A stretch of 64,000 nt of DNA from UBA7803 sp036381275 (GTDB taxonomy: Bacteria; Pseudomonadota; Gammaproteobacteria; Pseudomonadales; Azotimanducaceae): NCBI GenBank assembly GCA_036381275.1, contig DASVDC010000127.1:1-64000 (forward strand), in the 5' to 3' direction. A model generated the notes under the pieces. That model worked only from the letters and a program-made list of their open reading frames with translations, did no database searches and was not told the DNA's origin. A program made the position numbers and the translations under genes. Below, piece by piece: positions 33,441 through 44,199 of the stretch (positions are counted from its first letter, which is position 1; each line of letters starts with the position of its first letter).

Positions 33441-34082
33441 ATGATCGAAGCGGTGCTGTGGGATTTCGGCGGCGTGCTCACCACGAGCCCGTTCGAAGCC
33501 TTCAACCGGTACGAGGCGGAGCGCGGCCTGCCGCGTGACTTCATCCGCACCATCAACGCCACCAACCCGGACACGAACGCCTGGGCGCAGTTCGAATCGA
33601 GCCGCGTCACCCTCGACGAGTTCGATACACTGTTCGCCCGTGAAGCCGAAGCCGCCGGTCACCGGGTACCCGGCCGCGACGTGATCGCGCTGCTCTCCGG
33701 CGACCTGCGTCCGCGCATGGTCGAGGTGCTGAAGCGCTGCAAGCAGCACTTCCGGGTCGGCTGCATCACCAACAACGTGAAGAGCGGCCACGGCCCCGGG
33801 ATGGCCGCGGACGGCGAGCGTGCCGCGCGCATCGCGGAGGTGATGGGGCTGTTCGACGTGGTCGTGGAATCGAGCGTCGAGGGGATCCGCAAACCCGATC
33901 CGCGCATCTACCGGATCGCCTGCGAGCGGCTCGACGTGGCGCCGTGGACGACCGTGTTCCTGGACGACCTCGGCATCAACCTGAAACCCGCGAAGGCGCT
34001 CGGCATGCACACCATCAAGGTGGTCAGCGAGGAGCAGGCCATCGAGGATCTGGGTCGGATCACCGGCCTGGAGCTTCCGTAG
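33441..34082 (+). CDS. HAD-IA family hydrolase
   Basis: Haloacid-dehalogenase superfamily hydrolase of 213 aa, probably a phosphatase. Motif I is VLWDFGGVLTTSPFEA, in which Gly takes the place of the usual second Asp, as also occurs in YihX-type phosphatases. Motif II is the Thr in VGCITNN, motif III Lys is in EGIRKPDPRIYRIAC and motif IV is TVFLDDLGINLKPAKALGMH. The helical cap lies at about residues 15-90. It sits 17 bp after the SDR gene and is followed by a REP pair. The physiological substrate is not evident. Confidence 0.85.
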   Translation: MIEAVLWDFGGVLTTSPFEAFNRYEAERGLPRDFIRTINATNPDTNAWAQFESSRVTLDEFDTLFAREAEAAGHRVPGRDVIALLSGDLRPRMVEVLKRCKQHFRVGCITNNVKSGHGPGMAADGERAARIAEVMGLFDVVVESSVEGIRKPDPRIYRIACERLDVAPWTTVFLDDLGINLKPAKALGMHTIKVVSEEQAIEDLGRITGLELP

Positions 34083-34090
34083 TCCTGACT

Positions 34091-34153
34091 CTGTGGGAGC
34101 GGCCTCCGGCCGCGAATGGCTCACGGAATTCGCGGCCGCAGGCCGCTCCCACA
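34091..34153. repeat. REP-like pair after the HAD hydrolase gene
   Basis: Complete forward arm and a reverse arm with one substitution (GCGGCCGCAGGCCGCTCCCA), separated by 14 bp, beginning 8 bp after the stop codon. Confidence 0.8.
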
Positions 34154-34233
34154 AGAACCTGCATAAGGGTCGGTCGTTGCCTTCGTTCCAGCCCGCCCGT
34201 TAGGCTTGCCGCTCCTGCGTCCCGGGAGCTGCC

Positions 34234-37499
<3,266 letters not shown>

Positions 37500-37503
<4 letters not shown>

Positions 37504-38127
37504 GCCGACTCGAGGTGTTGCCCGCCACCGCCGGGCGCTGGTCCGACGTGGATGCGGTGTTCGGCGCGCGGGGCTGCAGCGTGGCGAGAGGCTGCTGGTG
37601 CATGTTCTACCGGCACCGCGGCAAAGGCGCGGAGCCGCCGGCCGGGCAGACCCAAGCGCAGATGTACCGGGACCAGCTACGGCGGCTGACCCGGCGCGAT
37701 CCGCCGCCGGGACTGGTCGGCTACCGCGGCGGCGTGCCGGTCGGGTGGGTGTCGCTCGGTCCGCGCGAGGACTTCGCCAAGCTGCAGCACTCGCCCGTGA
37801 TGAAACCGGTGGACGACGAACCGGTCTGGTCGATCATCTGCTTCGTCGTGCCGGCGGAGCATCGGCGTCAGGGCGTCGCGGGCGAGCTGCTGCGCGGCGC
37901 GATCGACTTCGCGCGCCAGCGCGATCGACTTCGCGCGCCAGCGCGGCGTGCGCACGCTGGAAGCCTATCCGGTGGACCGCGGCGCTCCGGGCCGGGACGA
38001 TTCGCTGTGGTTCGGCGTCAAGTCGATGTATGACGAGGCCGGTTTCGTGGAAGTCGCGCGGCGCAGGCCCGATCGCCCGGTGATGCGCCTCGCGCTGACC
38101 GGCCGACGCACGGATCGGCGACGATGA
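37500..38127 (+). pseudogene. GNAT acetyltransferase gene broken by a 22-bp tandem duplication
   Basis: The reading frame opens as a GNAT protein (WSDVDAVFGARGCSVARGCW, then WSIICFVVPAEHRRQGVAGE for the acetyl-CoA loop). A perfect 22-bp tandem duplication (37897-37940) then shifts the frame; the present frame ends at 38033 with an Arg-rich unrelated tail after codon 140. Removing one copy restores 201 codons with VRTLEAYPVDRGAPG, WFGVKSMYDEAGFVEVARRR and a TGA at 38125-38127, which overlaps the next gene as ATGA. The frame restoration and coupled stop strongly support a recent disruption, or a sequencing/assembly error. ATGA also couples the start to the amidohydrolase stop codon. Confidence 0.85.
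37897..37940 (+). repeat. 22-bp perfect tandem duplication
   Basis: The 22-bp unit beginning GCGCGATCGACTTCGCG occupies 37897-37918 and again 37919-37940, with 5 further matching bases. Since 22 is not a multiple of three, it causes the frameshift in the acetyltransferase gene. Confidence 0.95.
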
Positions 38128-38591
38128 CGCCGAAGCCGGAACTGGTCGTGGCCGGCCCCGCCGACGAGGCGGCGCTGCTGCCGCTGGTACGCGCCTACCA
38201 CGCGTTCGAGGAGGTCGAGTTGACCGATGCGCAGCGCCGCCGGGCACTCGGGCCGCTGCTCGCGCCGGATTCGAGCTTCGGCCGTATCTGGCTGGTCCGC
38301 AGCGCCGGCCGCACGGTCGGGTATGCGGCCCTCTGCTTCGGCTACAGCATCGAGTTCGCCGGGCGCGATGCGTTCCTCGACGAGCTGTTCATCGAGGAGG
38401 CCGCGCGCGGTCGCGGCATCGGTCGCGCGGTTCTCGAGCTGGTCCAGCAGCAGTGCGCGGCACTCGGCATCGGCGCGTTGCATCTCGAGGTCGCGCGAGA
38501 CAACGTCCGGGCGCGGCGCCTGTACGAGGCCCTCGGCTTCGACGGGCGGGAGCGCTTCCACCTGATGAGCTGGCGCGCCGACCTCGACTGA
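38124..38591 (+). CDS. GNAT family N-acetyltransferase
   Basis: Acetyl-CoA-dependent N-acetyltransferase of 155 aa. The fold is clear: RAYHAFEEVELTDAQRRRAL, then YAALCFGYSIEFAGRDAFLD, acetyl-CoA-binding loop IEEAARGRGIGRAVLELVQQ, and the end LEVARDNVRARRLYEALGFD. The acceptor is unknown. The ATGA overlap is with the pre-duplication frame of the preceding acetyltransferase gene, showing that the two were a coupled pair. A REP cluster follows. Confidence 0.85.
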   Translation: MTPKPELVVAGPADEAALLPLVRAYHAFEEVELTDAQRRRALGPLLAPDSSFGRIWLVRSAGRTVGYAALCFGYSIEFAGRDAFLDELFIEEAARGRGIGRAVLELVQQQCAALGIGALHLEVARDNVRARRLYEALGFDGRERFHLMSWRADLD

Positions 38592-38598
38592 GCCAATC

Positions 38599-38714
38599 CT
38601 GCGGGAGCGCCTCCTGTGGGAGCGGCCTCCGGCCGCGAATTCCGGAGATTCGCGGCCGGAGGCCGCCCCACATCGATGCTGCCGCTCCCACATCGATGCT
38701 GCCGCTCCCACAGC
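38599..38714. repeat. REP-like cluster with internal 20-bp tandem duplication
   Basis: A truncated forward arm, a complete forward arm, a complete reverse arm and then two copies of the 20-bp unit CATCGATGCTGCCGCTCCCA (38671-38690 and 38691-38710). The extra units seem to arise from the reverse-arm end (CCGCTCCCACA). This is the most rearranged REP site in the window. Confidence 0.82.
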
Positions 38715-38730
38715 AAGCACGGCTGCGCGG

Positions 38731-38973
38731 TCAGCCCCCCTCGATCCGCTGCATGAAGAACACCTCGGCACCCGGCTCGAGCGGCTCGAGGAAGGCGTCC
38801 TGGTAGATCTGACCGTCGATGGCCACGGCGCTCTTGCGAAGCGCGTCGCGGGAGCCGGGGAAGCGCCGTTCCAGCGCTTCCAGCAGCTCCCGGACGTTGC
38901 GCGCCGCCACTTCGACCTCGCGCTCGCCGCCGGTGTGACTCAGCAGATGGTTCGGAAACACCACACGCACCAT
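38731..38973 (-). CDS. MoaD/ThiS-family sulfur-carrier-like protein
   Basis: Small ubiquitin-fold protein of 80 aa ending in the Gly-Gly tail (AEVFFMQRIEGG) that is activated and thiocarboxylated in MoaD, ThiS and relatives. RNVRELLEALERRFPGSRDA and KSAVAIDGQIYQDAFLEPL fit the MoaD/ThiS fold. It lies 12 bp after the molybdenum hydroxylase large-subunit gene, as the last gene of that operon, so it may supply sulfur for molybdopterin or modify that enzyme. The exact pathway is inferred from the context. Confidence 0.78.
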   Translation of the reverse strand: MVRVVFPNHLLSHTGGEREVEVAARNVRELLEALERRFPGSRDALRKSAVAIDGQIYQDAFLEPLEPGAEVFFMQRIEGG

Positions 38974-38985
38974 CGGGCGGTCACC

Positions 38986-41259
38986 TCAACGCGCGCCGGC
39001 CTCCGCCGCCTCGATGGCCGCCAGGATCCGCGGCGGCGACAGCGGCAGCTCGTTGATGCGGATGCCCAGCGCATCGCGCACCGCGTTGCTGGCCACCGCG
39101 AGCGGCGCCACGATGGGGGTCTCGCCGACGCCCCGCACGCCGTACGGGTGGCTCGGGTTCGGCACCTCGATGATCTCGGTGTCGATCATCGGCAGATCCG
39201 AGGCCACGGGGATCCGGTAGTCGAGGAAGCCGGCGTTCTGCATCACGCCGTTTTCGTCGTAGATGTACTCCTCGTTCAGCGCCCAGCCGAGGCCCTGCGC
39301 CGCGCCGCCCTGCATCTGACCCTCCACGTACGCCTTGTGGATCGCGCGGCCGGCGTCCTGGATCGCGGTGAACGACAGCACGTCCACCTTGCCGGTGTCG
39401 CGGTCGACGGCGAAGTCGCCGAAGTTCACCGAGAACGACGCACCGGCGCCCTGCGCGTTCAGCGACGCGCGGCCGAGCAGCGGCCCGCCGGTGCGCGCCG
39501 CGTTCGCGGCGATGTCGGCCAATGACAGCGGCTTCACGTCGGCGTTCACGCCGGGCGCCGGCACCGCGTGGCCGTCCTGCCACTCCACCTGGCTCTCGTC
39601 GAGGCCCCAGGTCGCGGCGGCCCGCGCCTTGCACTGCGCGATGATGTCCTCGCACGCCTTCACCACCGCCATACCCGTCGCGAACGTGGTGCGGCTGCCG
39701 CCGGTGACGTTGGAGAAGCCGGTGCTCTCGGTGTCGCCGATCAGTGCGCGGACGTTCTGGTACGGCACGCCGAGCGTCTCGGCCGCCATCAGGCACATGC
39801 TGGCCCGGGAGCCGCCGATGTCCGGATTGCCCTCGACCACCGTCACCGTGCCGTTCTCGTTGATGTGCACCTCGGCGCTCGACTGCATGCCGACGTTGAA
39901 CCAGAAGCCGACGGCGACGCCTCGGCCGGCGCCCGGCGGCTTCGGGCGGGTGTAGTTCGGATGGCGCTTGGCGGCTTCGAGACACGCCTTCAGGCCGATC
40001 GGCGGGAACTTCGGCCCGTAGGGCGCCTGCGTGCCCTCGTCGGCCGCGTTCTTCAGGCGCAGGTCGATCGGGTCCATGCCGAGCTTGCGGGCGAGCTCGT
40101 CGACCGCGCACTCCATCGCGTGCATCGACTGCGGCGCGCCGGGCGCCCGGTAGGCGGCGACCTTCGGCTTGTTCACCAGCACGTCGAACGCCTCGACCTT
40201 GAAGTTCGGCAGGTTGTACGGCGCGAAGATCGACATCGCTCCGGGGCCCATCGGTGCGCCGGGGAACGCGCCGGCCTCGTACGCCATCCAAGCGCTCGCG
40301 GCTGTCATCGTGCCGTCCTTCTTCGCCCCGACCTTGATCTTGATCCAGGTACCCGAGGTCGGGCCGGTCGCGCGGAACACTTCTTCGCGGCTCATCGTCA
40401 TCTTCACCGGCCGGCGCGACTTGCGCGACAGCAGCACCGCGAGCGGCTCGAGGTAGATCACCGTCTTGCCGCCGAATCCGCCGCCGATCTCCGACGGGAT
40501 GAACTTCAGGTCGGCGACGTTCATCTCGAGCACCTTGGCGGTCATCGCGCGGAACTCGAAGTGGCCCTGGGTGCAGCACCAGACCGTGGACTGACCGGCC
40601 TCGTTGGTGTTCGCGACGCACGCGTGCGGCTCGATGTAGCCCTGGTGGGCCATCGGGATCTTGTATTCGCCTTCGACGATCACGTCCGCCTGGGCGAAGC
40701 CTTCGTCGACGTTGCCGCGCGCGAGTTGCATCACCGCGGCGATGTTGCTCGGCTTGTCCGGCTTCTCGGGCAGGTTCTTCGTGTAGAGGTGCTCGTCGAG
40801 CAACGGCGCGTCCGGACGCATCGCCTGCTCGAGCGTCAGTACCGGCGGCAACACCTCGTACTCGACCTCGATCGCCGCGAGGGCTTCCTCGGCGATGCGC
40901 GGGCTGCGCGCGGCCACCGCGGCCACGGCATGGCCGTGGTAGAGCACCTTGTCCCGCGCCATCACGTTCTTCGCGAGGTCCGCGACGTCGCCGCCGCCTT
41001 CACCGCCGATCTCGCCGCTCTGCCCCCTCGGGAAGTCGCGGCCGCAGATGACGGCGTAGACGCCGGGGATCGCCTCGGCCCGGCTCGTGTCGATGCGCTT
41101 GATCCGAGCGTGGGCATGGGGGCTGCGCAGCACCCGGCCGTAGATCATGCCGGGCAGGTTCAGGTCCGCCCCGTACTGAGCCCGGCCGGTGACCTTGTCG
41201 ACCCCATCCGGGCGAACGGGTGAGGTTCCGATTACTTTGAAATCAACCGCTTCCGCCAT
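38986..41259 (-). CDS. Xanthine dehydrogenase-family molybdopterin-binding large subunit
   Basis: Catalytic subunit of a molybdenum hydroxylase, 757 aa. An N-terminal aldehyde-oxidase a/b-hammerhead domain (GRAQYGADLNLPGMIYGRVL, SPHAHARIKRIDTS) leads into molybdopterin-binding domains with SEIGGGFGGKTVIYLEPLAV, VAAYRAPGAPQSMHAMECAV and the C-terminal RGVGETPIVAPLAVASNAV, which holds the catalytic Glu. The active-site loop AYRAPGAP is neither the CO-dehydrogenase form I motif (AYRCSFR) nor form II (AYRGAGR), so CO oxidation is unlikely. Substrate is unknown (xanthine, aldehyde or aromatic acyl-CoA are possible). It is the third gene of a minus-strand FAD/Fe-S/Mo operon. Confidence 0.9.
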   Translation of the reverse strand: MAEAVDFKVIGTSPVRPDGVDKVTGRAQYGADLNLPGMIYGRVLRSPHAHARIKRIDTSRAEAIPGVYAVICGRDFPRGQSGEIGGEGGGDVADLAKNVMARDKVLYHGHAVAAVAARSPRIAEEALAAIEVEYEVLPPVLTLEQAMRPDAPLLDEHLYTKNLPEKPDKPSNIAAVMQLARGNVDEGFAQADVIVEGEYKIPMAHQGYIEPHACVANTNEAGQSTVWCCTQGHFEFRAMTAKVLEMNVADLKFIPSEIGGGFGGKTVIYLEPLAVLLSRKSRRPVKMTMSREEVFRATGPTSGTWIKIKVGAKKDGTMTAASAWMAYEAGAFPGAPMGPGAMSIFAPYNLPNFKVEAFDVLVNKPKVAAYRAPGAPQSMHAMECAVDELARKLGMDPIDLRLKNAADEGTQAPYGPKFPPIGLKACLEAAKRHPNYTRPKPPGAGRGVAVGFWFNVGMQSSAEVHINENGTVTVVEGNPDIGGSRASMCLMAAETLGVPYQNVRALIGDTESTGFSNVTGGSRTTFATGMAVVKACEDIIAQCKARAAATWGLDESQVEWQDGHAVPAPGVNADVKPLSLADIAANAARTGGPLLGRASLNAQGAGASFSVNFGDFAVDRDTGKVDVLSFTAIQDAGRAIHKAYVEGQMQGGAAQGLGWALNEEYIYDENGVMQNAGFLDYRIPVASDLPMIDTEIIEVPNPSHPYGVRGVGETPIVAPLAVASNAVRDALGIRINELPLSPPRILAAIEAAEAGAR

Positions 41260-41304
41260 TTTACTCGAACCTCTCTAAATTTTTGTCGATCGGAAACCGG
41301 GCCA

Positions 41305-41332
41305 GAATCGCAGGCGCAGGCCGCTCCCACAT
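41305..41332. repeat. Degenerate single REP-like arm
   Basis: GAATCGCAGGCGCAGGCCGC followed by TCCCACA is a decayed reverse arm, lying in the 75-bp gap between the Fe-S and Mo subunit genes. No partner arm is visible. Confidence 0.5.
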
Positions 41333-41334
41333 CG

Positions 41335-41814
41335 TCAGGCCGGGTGCGCCAACGTCTTCGCCGCGTCCTGTACGGCGCGGATGATCTTGTCGTAGCCGGT
41401 GCACCGGCACAGGTTCCCCGCCAGCCAGTAGCGAATGGTGGTCTCGTCGGGGTCGGGATCGCGGTCGAGCAGCGCCTTGGCCGCGATCACCAGTCCCGGC
41501 GTGCAGACGCCGCACTGCAGCGCGGCGTGCTCGAGGAACTTCTGCTGAATCGGGTGCAGGCCTTCCTCCGACGCGATGCCTTCGACCGTGGTCACCTGCT
41601 GACCTTGGGCTTCCGCCGCCAGTACCAGGCACGAGCAAACCAGCCGGTCGTTGATCAGCACGCTGCAGGCACCGCAGTCGCCGGTGGCGCAGCCTTCCTT
41701 GGTGCCCGTGCGGCCGAGGGTCTCGCGCAGCACCTCGAGCAGTGTCTGCTGCGGCTCGCAGAGAAAATCCACCTCTTCGCCGTTGATCGAGGTGGTCACG
41801 TGTAGCTTGGTCAT
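41335..41814 (-). CDS. Molybdenum hydroxylase (2Fe-2S) small subunit
   Basis: Electron-transfer subunit of 159 aa with two [2Fe-2S] clusters. The plant-type ferredoxin domain has TKEGCATGDCGACSVLINDR and LVCSCLVLAAEAQGQ. The C-terminal domain has LQCGVCTPGLVIAAKALLD and YWLAGNLCRCTGYDKIIRAV. AGGAG upstream supports the ATG at 41814. It sits 16 bp after the FAD subunit gene and before the Mo subunit gene, giving the usual M-S-L order of a complete enzyme. Confidence 0.92.
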   Translation of the reverse strand: MTKLHVTTSINGEEVDFLCEPQQTLLEVLRETLGRTGTKEGCATGDCGACSVLINDRLVCSCLVLAAEAQGQQVTTVEGIASEEGLHPIQQKFLEHAALQCGVCTPGLVIAAKALLDRDPDPDETTIRYWLAGNLCRCTGYDKIIRAVQDAAKTLAHPA

Positions 41815-41830
41815 CGGCTCTCCTCGAAAG

Positions 41831-42709
41831 TCAGTTGCCGCGGGCGCGGTCGCGCGCGATCGCACCGGCGCGCCGGCACAGCACGCCCACCACCTTGCGC
41901 CGGTAGTCGGCGGTGCCGCGTTTGTCCGTGATCGGCGAAGACGCCTCGGAACACGCCCGGCCGGCGGCAGCCAACGCGGCGTCGTCGAGCTTGCTGCCGA
42001 TCAGCGCCTCGGCGGCCGCCGGCACCAGCAGCGCGCGCGGCGCCACCGCACCGATGCCGACCCGGGCCGCGGTGCAGGTGCCGCTGTCGTCCAGCGTGAC
42101 GCTGACCCCGCAACCGGCCACGGCGATGTCCATCTCGGTGCGCGGAATGAACCGCAGATACGCATCGCCCGAACGCGGTGCAGGCTTCGGCACCTCGAGG
42201 CCGAGCAGCAGCTCGTCGGGCCGGAGCGCCTTGGTACCGACGCCGGTGACGAAATCCTCGACCGGCAGCCGCCGCGTGCCGCCGCGGCCGGCAATCACGC
42301 ACACCGCACCCACCGCGATCATCGCCGGAATGGTGTCTCCGGCGGGCGAGGCGTTGCAGAGGTTGCCGCCGAGGGTTGCCCGCCCCTGGATCTGCGTCGA
42401 GCCGATCAGGTCGGCGGCTTCGGCGAGACCGGGCAGCAGCGCGACGAAGTCGGCGTTCTCGTTCAGCACCGCACTCGGGATCGCGGCGCCGATGAAGATC
42501 GGGTCGCTCGCCAGATCGAGCCGGTTGGTCTCGGCGAGTTTCTTGATGTCGACGATGGTCCTCGGCTCGCGGTCGACGCTGCGCATCTGCACCAGCAGAT
42601 CGGTTCCCCCGGCCATCACCTGGGCCCGGCGCCCCTGACTCGCATGCTCCGACAGCACCGTGAGCGCCTCGTCGAGCCGGGTCGGGGCCACGTAGGCGAA
42701 AGCTCCCAT
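41831..42709 (-). CDS. Molybdenum hydroxylase FAD-binding medium subunit
   Basis: FAD subunit of 292 aa. The FAD-binding loops are QVMAGGTDLLVQMRSVDREP and ATLGGNLCNASPAGDTIPAM, both typical of CoxM/XdhB-type subunits, with FIPRTEMDIAVAGCGVSVTL in the C-terminal CO-dehydrogenase flavoprotein domain. GAGGGAG lies upstream of the ATG at 42709; a longer frame into the divergent pepQ region is not supported. First gene of the operon. Confidence 0.92.
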   Translation of the reverse strand: MGAFAYVAPTRLDEALTVLSEHASQGRRAQVMAGGTDLLVQMRSVDREPRTIVDIKKLAETNRLDLASDPIFIGAAIPSAVLNENADFVALLPGLAEAADLIGSTQIQGRATLGGNLCNASPAGDTIPAMIAVGAVCVIAGRGGTRRLPVEDFVTGVGTKALRPDELLLGLEVPKPAPRSGDAYLRFIPRTEMDIAVAGCGVSVTLDDSGTCTAARVGIGAVAPRALLVPAAAEALIGSKLDDAALAAAGRACSEASSPITDKRGTADYRRKVVGVLCRRAGAIARDRARGN

Positions 42710-42873
42710 GCACACTCCCTCTTCGTGATCAGCCCGGCAATCTAACACGAACGCCGCCGGCAGCCGCAAGCGCGAGGGATTCCGATCGGCTCGCCGAGGT
42801 GAGTACACTGGCCGGAACCCGGTCGCGGTGCTTCGGCTCGCCGACCGCCCCGACACCAGCAGGATCGTTCGTG

Positions 42874-44199
42874 ATGGAGAAGTATGCCGAGCACCTCGAG
42901 GTACTGAGCGAGCGCTGGCAGGCGGCGCTCGAGCAAGCCGGCTTCGATGCGGCGGTGGTCGCCGCCGGCGCGCCGCGCGAGTATTTCCTCGACGATCTGC
43001 CGGTGCCGTTCCGGCCGAACCCGCATTTCGCCCAGTGGTTCCCCGACGCCGATTGCGCGCATTCGGCGCTGGTGATCCGTCCCGGCGAACGCCCGCGGCT
43101 CTTGTTCTACCAGCCCCGCGACTACTGGCATCAGCCGCCGAGCGTCCCGGAGTGGGCACACGCGCATTTCGATGTCGCGGTCCATACGGATCTCGACGGT
43201 CTGAACCGTGCCGTCGCCGCGGCGCTCACCAGCAACCGGCTCGCCTTCGTCGGCGAGCAGCCGCCGGACGACGTCGGCGCGGTGACGCCGAATCCGCCGC
43301 TGCTGCTGAACCTCCTGCACTATCAGCGCGCGTACAAGACCGATTTCGAGATCGCCTGCATGGCGACGGCCAACGAACGCGCTGCGGCGGGACACCTCGC
43401 CGCGCGCGCGGCGTTCGAGGCGGGGCTCAGTGAGTTCCACACGCAGCTTCGCTACCTCGAAGCGGCGGGTCAGACGCCGGAGGAGCTGCCGTACCACAAC
43501 ATCGTCGCGCAGAATCGGCACGCCGGCGTGCTGCACTACCAGCACTACGAACGGCGTCCGCCCGAGCCGCTGCTCAGCTTCCTGATCGATGCGGGCGCAT
43601 CGCACGCCGGCTATGCGGCCGACGTGACCCGCACCTACGCGAGCCCGGCGGCCGGCGCGTTCGCCGCGCTCGTCGCGGGCATGGACGCGGCGCAGCGTGG
43701 GCTGATCGAACGCATCCGGCCGGGTATCGACTACACCGACGTGCACGAGGAAGCGCATCGGGCGGTGGCGGCGCTGCTCGCCGAGCACGCTCTGGTGCGC
43801 TGCAGCGCCGAGGCGGCGTTCGAATCGGGGCTCACCCGCACGTTCCTGCCGCACGGCGTCGGTCACCTGATCGGGCTGCAGACCCACGACGTCGGCGGCC
43901 ATCAGGCCTCGCCCGACGGTGGGCTGCGTCCGCCGCCGGAGCAGTACCCGGCGCTGCGGCTGACACGCCCGGTCGAGGCGCGCCAGGTGTTCACGATCGA
44001 GCCGGGGCTCTATTTCATTCCGATGCTGCTCGACGAGCTCAGGCAGTCGCCGCTCGCACGAGAGGTCGACTGGTCGCGCATCGAGGCCCTCTCCCCGTGC
44101 GGCGGGATCCGCATCGAGGACAACGTGGTGGTGACCGAGTCCGGCACGCGCAACCTCACCCGGGAGGCGTTCGCCCGCGCCGCCGAGCTGCATGGTTGA
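42874..44199 (+). CDS. pepQ: Xaa-Pro dipeptidase
   Basis: Cytoplasmic M24B metallopeptidase that cleaves Xaa-Pro dipeptides. It is 441 aa, against 443 in E. coli PepQ. Dinuclear metal ligands are all visible: Asp in LLSFLIDAGASHAGY, Asp in AADVTRTYASP, His in FLPHGVGHLIGLQTHDVGG, Glu in VFTIEPGLYFIPML and Glu in GGIRIEDNVVVTESG. The ATG at 42874 (MEKYAEHLEVL) begins the conserved N-terminal domain. Its end overlaps the dipeptidyl peptidase gene by 8 bp, joining the two in a proline-peptide degradation unit. Confidence 0.93.
   Translation: MEKYAEHLEVLSERWQAALEQAGFDAAVVAAGAPREYFLDDLPVPFRPNPHFAQWFPDADCAHSALVIRPGERPRLLFYQPRDYWHQPPSVPEWAHAHFDVAVHTDLDGLNRAVAAALTSNRLAFVGEQPPDDVGAVTPNPPLLLNLLHYQRAYKTDFEIACMATANERAAAGHLAARAAFEAGLSEFHTQLRYLEAAGQTPEELPYHNIVAQNRHAGVLHYQHYERRPPEPLLSFLIDAGASHAGYAADVTRTYASPAAGAFAALVAGMDAAQRGLIERIRPGIDYTDVHEEAHRAVAALLAEHALVRCSAEAAFESGLTRTFLPHGVGHLIGLQTHDVGGHQASPDGGLRPPPEQYPALRLTRPVEARQVFTIEPGLYFIPMLLDELRQSPLAREVDWSRIEALSPCGGIRIEDNVVVTESGTRNLTREAFARAAELHG

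Noticed and set aside
38986..41259. CO dehydrogenase large subunit
   Set aside because: The active-site loop is AYRAPGAP rather than AYRCSFR or AYRGAGR, so a general molybdenum hydroxylase is the safer call.
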